From assembly GCA_000320605.2 (NCBI GenBank), contig KB445791.1, forward strand, positions 3,398,576 to 3,462,575: a DNA stretch of 64,000 nt. Reading direction: 5' to 3'. The notes under the pieces are model-generated. The model was not told the origin of the DNA. It searched no databases and saw only the letters and a list, made by a program, of their open reading frames with translations. The translations under genes were made by a program, and so were the position numbers. Source of the stretch: Gelatoporia subvermispora B. Taxonomy: Eukaryota > Basidiomycota > Agaricomycetes > Polyporales > Gelatoporiaceae. Numbering within the stretch: position 1 is the stretch's first letter; each line of letters begins with the position of its first letter. Positions 57,900 through 64,000 of the stretch are shown in pieces.

Positions 57900-59949
57900 T
57901 CATTGCTGGCGTTTCCTGAACAAAACATGAGCAGTTGGGTCGGGTACGATGGACATTGCAATCCATTTATTCTCCGGTCGTACACCTTCTCGTTCGAACT
58001 TCACGTCGTAGTTCAAGACGACGTACGCCAACATGGCCTTCAATTCATTAGCGGCGAAGAACCGTCCCGGGCTATACAGAAAGAAACTGCGCGTCATTGA
58101 GAGTCCTCGACACAATATAGCTTGCTCACCATGCATGCTTGCCGTGTCCAAAGGCTATGTAGTCGACAGATGTAGCCACATATTGGTGCTTTGTGCCTTC
58201 GCCATCTTCTCTGAGCTTCGAAAAGCGGAAGGGGTCGAATTCCGCGGCGTTCGGGTAATACTCGTCATCATTGTGGGTTGGCGATGCAGCTGCCGTAATT
58301 AAAGCGCCAGCTGGAACAAGGGTGCCGTCTGACAATTGCAAATCTCGCAAGGCGATCCGAGTCAGCGATGCTGTTAAGGTTGTCGATGTCAGTCATTGCA
58401 TCGACACATGTGTAAAGAGACGTACTCGACACAATCCCATTGAAGCGCTGAGACTCCTTCATGAAGCTGTCTAGTTTCCACATCTTCATCAAAGCAGCCT
58501 TGGTCCAGCCTTCCTTCGCGATGATAGTCTCAACTTCTTCTCTCAGAGGCTGCATGTATTCCGGCTGTGCAGCGAGATGGAATAAAGCATGGGTGACACT
58601 CTAATATTTGGACGGAAAGCTCAGATCATGAAGTCAGCGATCGGGTATGATGTCTCACATTAGAGGACGTGTGGATAGCAGCGAAGTTGATCCCAAGCAA
58701 CATCTTGATCAGATTGCGTATGCGAGTGTCGTTCCCCTCCGCTTCATCCATGAGCCACATAAGCATATCATTCTGTTCTCAGTTGGTGAGAAACATGCAG
58801 TTGCTACCGCAATACAAGACCAAGTATAACTTACGGGCTTGTCAATCCAATTGATGCCATGCTCTTGTTGCAATCGCCGCCGCTCCTCGATTAGAGGTGT
58901 GATAATTTCGCTCGTCAGCATATTGGTCCTGGTTGTCGGGACGAAGTGACGAGCGACGAATCTGCAGCAGGTGATCAGTCAAAACTGAATCCTAGTAACA
59001 GAAAATCAAGCCGCATTACGATCTGAGGAAAGACGGAGTGAGATTGAGTATAACCCCGCCTTTCATGACGTCAATCGTGAAGTTCGTGGCTAGCTTGAGG
59101 TACTTCGAGTTTCGACCTTAGAGTAGACATCAGTTAAAGGATTTTTGAGAGGACAGAACATTGCTTACAGTACGGAAGGCCCACGAATACACGATTGCTA
59201 GCACGAGCAACGATATCTGCCATGGTTGATATGGCGTGGACTTTGACCCAACCTGGAATTCAGCTGACTTAGCGCGAATGCTGAAGAATGCCATACAACG
59301 CGAACGGCACAGACCATCACCCTCTGCTGGTATGTACTCATTAAAAGCATGCTGTATCTCGTCCATCACATCCGGGAGTATGTTTCCCAAGTTTCTGGTA
59401 AGCTTCTCCTTGATCACCTCTACATGGAAGGGATCTTCAGAGGTCTCGCGGCCCAAGGTGTACTGCGTTTTCAAAGACTGGAGGACAAGGTAATTTCAAG
59501 GGGAGGCATCGTGATCACAATTAAGCGCACCTCTTCTGCACCTTTCTCAAAGGATACCTGGTCGTCAGGGAGCCTGCGCAGCTCTTCGACTAGAGTTCGA
59601 CCACTGACAACCACAAGCCATCTATCGAAAAGGGCTACTTTGAACGTGGAGTCCTTATACTGTTCACGGAGGGTCACTAAGTTTTCTCAGGGGTCAGCGA
59701 AGTTGTGTCTGTATACCTTGACATATCCTTCTTGTAACATATCGCGCGCATTGCGAAAAAATCGGTATGCTCCGATGTAGGACAAGAGTGGTGCGGAAGG
59801 TCCAACCGTTGGTATCTTGTTGATCTGCCATCTCGCTAGTGAGAACGATATTTCCAACACCTACTGAGCATACATACCGGGTCGTGCCACCAGCCGAACA
59901 GGAGCACTGCGGACACTGCACCGACTAAGATATACCAAGGGCTATCCAT
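57900..59949 (-). CDS. Cytochrome P450 monooxygenase, tandem copy 1
   Basis: The start is at 59949: a membrane anchor (ILVGAVSAVLLFGWWHDP), then GRTLVEELRRLPDDQVSF and TLGRETSEDPFHVEVIKEKL. The I-helix reads NFAAIHTSSN, the K-helix Glu-x-x-Arg is in MKESQRFNG, FDPFRFSKLRE is the PERF-like region, and the heme loop FGHGKHAC is completed across an intron that splits the Cys codon, followed by PGRFFAANELKAML. All P450 signatures are therefore intact. The I-helix AAIHTS form is found in fungal ent-kaurene-oxidase-like P450s (CYP503/CYP512-like), which oxidise terpenoids. The subfamily is an inference. About ten short introns; near 510 residues; ends RKRQQ. Confidence 0.92.
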
Positions 59950-61001
59950 ACTTCACACTTGCAGACGAGAGGACTAACAACAAGCACAGTCGTAACGCTG
60001 AAGCGCTGATAAGTGGTCCAGAGGAGGGGCTGCTTACCTCAAACGCATGACAACAAGTTGAGATCGAGGGACGGCGTGGGTTATGCGCAAGAGCACTCCG
60101 CTTCCTGTAGACGAGGCAGAAGGACACCGGCTGAGGTCAAAACGCCCACACCCACGATGACTGCATCCGAACTGTGCTCATGTCCGATAGAGATCAGAGC
60201 AAAAGCTGAGCTGCTGTGGTCATAATACGCGTGGTACATCGTCGGAGCTAGGGCTCCATTTTATCCAACCTCTTCTATTGTACGGAGGGCCGAATCTATA
60301 GTATCCACCAGTGACCAGTTGACCACTGGCGTCGAACTTCGAAACCGTTGCTCGTGCCAAAAGCCCGCGTGATCGATCGAAATCGAAATTGTCCTCTGTC
60401 TGCTGCGTTCCAGTGCAAAATTCTTCCAGGTGGGCCCCCACTGGAACTGATGCTCAATGCTTCAGGAGATGGCTCAGACAACGTCCAATTCTCGGGAGGA
60501 AACACCCGAAACCGCCGGCCGTTGCGCGCCGACGGTGGTACTACGTAAGCATCATGCCGTAGGGATCTTCGAACATCTTGAATGGCCTTACCGTGAAGGT
60601 CTCCACTCTGGACGGATTTACGGCACCCTTCAACGGCGAACGCTTGCATTTCAGGACCATGTAGACAATATAGAGTCAAGTACTCTTGAAGTCCAGTGAG
60701 CGAGAAGTGGTGAGATCACTCGTGATAAGGCGAGGACTATTCATAGGTAGTCCTCCATCGTGGCGTGTTGTCCTTCCAGACTGACTGCATCCATCCCACA
60801 ACCATCGAAATGTATGATGCTAGCAGGTAATACTACAGCGGATTATCACGCCATTGACTACGGAATATTTGACGAAGCTACGTCGTGTTAGCTCCGTTCT
60901 CGTACTGCTACATGTTGGACGTTGCTCCGCAGGACTCGTTACATTCCGACGCAATGATCACATAAATGCATCCTCAGAGGTCTGAACGGGAATACGAGAC
61001 A
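59950..61001. other. Spacer between P450 copies 1 and 2
   Basis: 1.05 kb holding the promoter of copy 1. Overlapping minus-strand frames at 60220-60441 and 60296-60679 look partly protein-like (for example FDASGQLVTGGYYRFG), and 60040-60240 can encode a short hydrophobic stretch. No family is recognised and frames shift between them, so they may be remains of a broken gene or chance. Confidence 0.3.
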
Positions 61002-63031
61002 TTATGTTTGGCGCCTTCGGAACAGAACCCTCGCTGTAGGGTCTGGTACAATGCCCGCCGCAAACCACTTGTTTTCCGGACGCACACCCTCGTGTTTGAA
61101 CTTGACATCGTACTTGAGCACAACGTACGCCAGCATAGCTTTGAGCTCGTTTGCAGCGAAAAACCGTCCTGGACTACAAGAATAGGTCAATGGACAGACC
61201 ACTTACAAGAAAGCCAAGCCTGCTCACCATGCATGCTTGCCGTGTCCGAAGACAATGTATTCAGCAGATGTGCTGATGTATTGATGCTTCAAAGCGTCGC
61301 CAGCTTCTCTGAGTCTGGAAAAGCGGAAAGGGTCAAATTCAGCGGCATTCGGGTACAGCTCATCATCGCTGTGGGTTGCAGTGGCGGCTGCTGTAATGAC
61401 ACTTCCCGCCGGGATGAATGTACCGTCGGAGAGATGCAGATCTTTCAGGGCGAGACGAGTCATAGACGCTTTCCACCGAAAATCTATCAGTCAGAACAAA
61501 TACATGTGCGCAATTAATGAGCATACTAGAGCTGATTCCGTTCACACGTTGCGATTCCTTCATGAAACTATCCAGCTTCCACATGTTCGTCAAGGCAGTC
61601 TTAGTCCAGCCTTTACTTGCGACGACAGCTTCAACTTCTTCCCGAAGAGGCTGTATGTACTGCGGCTCTGCAGCGAGTTGGTAAAGTGCATGAGTGACGC
61701 TCTGTCAAGATACAGCTCGAGTCAATTATCGATCAGGCCAAAAATTAACTCGACTTACATTCGACGAAGTATGGATAGCGCCGAAGTTGACAATGAGCAT
61801 TTTCATCACAAGGTTATTCACGCGGGCGTCATTTCCCTCAGCCTCGTCAATGAGCCACATGAGCATGTCATTCTGTGCTCGACAATGATCAGATCCTAAC
61901 TTCGAAGTTGTGCCTCCGTCACCATGACTTACAGGCTTGTCTGCCCAATTGTCGCCATTCTTGGATTTCAGCTGTCGGCGCTCCTCAATAAGTGGTGAAA
62001 GAATTTCTCCCATCAAATGCTTGGTCTTTGTCGTCGGAAGAAATTGGCGAGCCACCCACCTATAGTAAGTGACAAATCAATGAGCAATCCACTCGAAATA
62101 CATAAGGAACCGTACGATCTGAGGAAGGCAGGTGTGAGGTTCAAGATAATCGTGCCCTTCATGACATCGAAAGTGAAGTTGATGGCTAAGTCCAGGTATT
62201 GTAGGTTACGGCCTTTGATGGTTTGAGCATAAATATTAGGTATGAGAAACACCCTGCGTACAGTGCGGGAGGCCCACGAACACCCTGTTACTTGCACGAG
62301 CAACAATGCGAGGCATTACAGACATCGAATCGACCTCTGTCCATTCTGTCCCCGACTTGCATCAGATCAATCACCCAAAGCGTATGAGGGACACTAACTA
62401 TCACCGTCCATAGGTAGATACTCATCGAAGGCACGTGCAATTTCATCCATGACATCAGGGAGTACAGTGACCAGGCTCCTTGTGAGTGTCTCCCTAATGA
62501 TACCGACATGATATTGATCATCAGATTCGCCCAATGTGTACTGTGTCTTCATGATCTAAGCAATTTCTGGATTATGCGAGGATCCTTGTATGGATGATGT
62601 ATCGCACCATTTCTGCACCTTTGTTGGACGAGACTTGGTCATCTTGCAGCCTGCGCACTTCTTCTATGAGAGTGCGACCACTGATGACCACTATCCATCT
62701 ATCGAGCATTGGCACTTTGAAAGTAGATCCTTTAAACTGGTCCATCGCTGTCACCAATATTCAGAAATAAAGCATATCTAGTGAACCTATCTTCACATAT
62801 CCTTCCTGAAGAAGATCGCGTGAATTGACAAAGAATTTGTATGCACCAACATACGACAACAGAGGCGCGGATGGTCCGACTGTCGGTATCCTGTTCAACT
62901 AAGTGATTCCTGTCATTGGACCGAATCCGGAGACGCTTGAGAATGTGACAATTACACACCGGATCGTGCCACCAGTTGTACAGGACTACTGCTGGTACTG
63001 CACACAACAAGATGTATAAAGGAAAGTCCAT
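61002..63031 (-). CDS. Cytochrome P450 monooxygenase, tandem copy 2
   Basis: The start is at 63031 (MDFPLYILLCAVPAVVLYNW), followed after an intron by NRIPTVGPSAPLLSYVGAY. Then come GRTLIEEVRRLQDDQVSSNK, the I-helix FGAIHTSSN, the Glu-x-x-Arg of MKESQRVNG, FDPFRFSRLRE and FGHGKHAC/PGRFFAANE, with the same intron splitting the heme Cys codon. It ends ARVLFRRRQT. Gene layout and sequence match copy 1 throughout, so the two arose by tandem duplication. A membrane-bound ER enzyme acting with NADPH-P450 reductase is expected; the substrate is unknown. No stop or frameshift was noticed in the exons read. Confidence 0.92.
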
Positions 63032-63759
63032 GGCGAGTGTCAGAGGGGAGAGCGAGGTCGCGATATGGGCATGTATCTATAGCAGATGAGCCGCCGCTCA
63101 GTCGTTGTCAGCCTTCGGCAGCATCTCATGAAGGGCATCTGGAACGGAGCCTGCGTTCTTCGTCCATACGTAACAACGCCGTGTCAGATTGGGCCTGTCA
63201 ATGCTGCCTGTCGCTCTAATTAGATTACGACGGATCAGATGAATAAGGTCCAGAGATATGCCATGAGAGCCGGGCTTGCTGTTGCTAGCTCAAGAAAGCC
63301 TAGCCCTTGTTCATCCGAGGTGTTCATATCTCTGAATTAGCATTCTTTCTGCCGAAGAACACGTCGATACATTACCATAAAGGCTTGCAATGCAAATGCA
63401 ACGTGCTCTATCTAGTAGTACTTACAATTCGTTATCACGAGAGCTTGCGCATTGACCAGAGCGGGATATACATAGCAAACCACAGTGAATTTCGAAGTGA
63501 GCCGGTATGTGCCTCAGACAAACATTCGACGGAGATGATGGAAGGACCCGGCCAACGGTCCGACTCCAACTGCGCTGTCACATCGTGTGTGGGGTTACAC
63601 AAGCACGACTTGCGAGCTCGGATTTCAAGATCCATCCTCCGTATCCGCCCCATTTTCGTGCCAGCACCAAATATTGGATGTCATTCTATCGGGGTCGGTG
63701 CATTCTAGATAGTTATCATAATGCGCTCTCAGAAGTCTTAGTGAGGGGAATGTGAAATA
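63032..63759. other. Spacer between P450 copies 2 and 3
   Basis: 728 bases with the promoter of copy 2 and the 3' end of copy 3. Open frames on either strand (63307-63708 on plus is the longest) show no motif. No repeat flanking the duplicated units was evident by eye. Confidence 0.4.
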
Positions 63760-64000
63760 TCACGTTTGGCGCCTTCGGAATAGGACCCTCGCTGTAGAGT
63801 CTGGTACGATACCCGTCGCAAACCACTTGTTCTCAGGACGCTCACCCCCACGTTGAAACTTGATATCGTAGTTGAGTACAATGTACGCCAGCATAGCTTT
63901 AAGCTCGTTTGCAGCAAAAAATCGTCCTGGGCTGCCAGAATGGTTCAATAGACGGACTCCTTATAACATAGCCAAGCCTGCTTACCATGCATGCTTGCCG
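63760..64000 (-). CDS. Cytochrome P450, tandem copy 3 (partial, 3' end)
   Basis: The last exon encodes PGRFFAANELKAMLAYIVLN through ARVLFRRRQT and TGA at 63760-63762. Upstream, an intron and the start of the HGKHAC exon (GCAAGCATGCATG on minus) run into the window edge. The C-terminus is nearly identical to copy 2 and further from copy 1 (which ends RKRQQ). The rest of the gene lies to the right. Confidence 0.88.

Noticed and set aside
1..64000. CRISPR array, prokaryotic operon or prophage
   Set aside because: Spliceosomal introns and nuclear housekeeping genes throughout show a fungal nuclear chromosome; no regularly spaced repeats were seen.

Overview
The window is nuclear DNA of a filamentous basidiomycete, most likely an Agaricomycete and plausibly of the Polyporales. 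The evidence is gene architecture: many introns of about 45-70 bases with GT(A/G)NGT donors and CTNAC-like branch points, short spacers, frequent divergent and convergent pairs, and a tandem P450 array of a type common in wood-decay fungi. No mobile element, CRISPR array or intact RNA gene was recognised. Species assignment is inference.

Layout. 1-103: tail of an unidentified gene. 285-4693 (-): Ark1/Prk1-type endocytic kinase. 5241-6668 (+): 3-hydroxyisobutyrate dehydrogenase-like protein. 7150-8040 (+): mitochondrial ribosomal protein uL10m. 8440-10645 (-): polyadenylation factor Fip1. 11038-13582 (+): Syo1-like ribosomal-protein import adaptor. 14848-17284 (+): TPX2-domain spindle protein. 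17285-23346: a gene-poor island holding one convincing small Cys-rich ORF (19854-20039) and a tRNA-Leu-like relic. 23347-24115 (-): secreted fasciclin protein. 24856-26665 (+): aldo/keto reductase. 27043-28959 (+): delta-COP. 29138-31103 (-): Gfd2/YDR514C-type RNase H-fold protein. 32621-36205 (+): Utp14. 36395-38478 (-): NRAMP metal transporter. 39134-41050 (-): unknown 582-residue protein with a GC-AG intron. 41409-42902 (+): Cak1/Csk1-like kinase. 43008-48630 (-): condensin SMC4. 48860-50753 (-): Met1 uroporphyrinogen-III methyltransferase. 50971-51650 (+): SRP14. 51980-55534 (+): DUF726 hydrolase. 56537-57250 (+): disordered protein. 57900-64000 (-): three tandem cytochrome P450 genes, the last cut by the window edge.

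Most of the window is conserved housekeeping: ribosome biogenesis and protein synthesis (Syo1, Utp14, uL10m), mRNA 3'-end formation (Fip1), mitosis (TPX2, SMC4, a CDK-activating-like kinase), secretion and endocytosis (delta-COP, SRP14, Ark1), and metal and siroheme metabolism (NRAMP, Met1). These genes are neighbours rather than one pathway. The accessory parts are the P450 array on the right and the gene-poor island with the fasciclin gene in the middle. I found no clear new multi-gene system. The most interesting leads are the small Cys-rich ORF, the unknown 582-residue gene, the P450 array, and several protein-level oddities: an AT-hook in SMC4, a Met/Gly-rich Fip1 tail, and a repeated short motif in the Ark1 tail.
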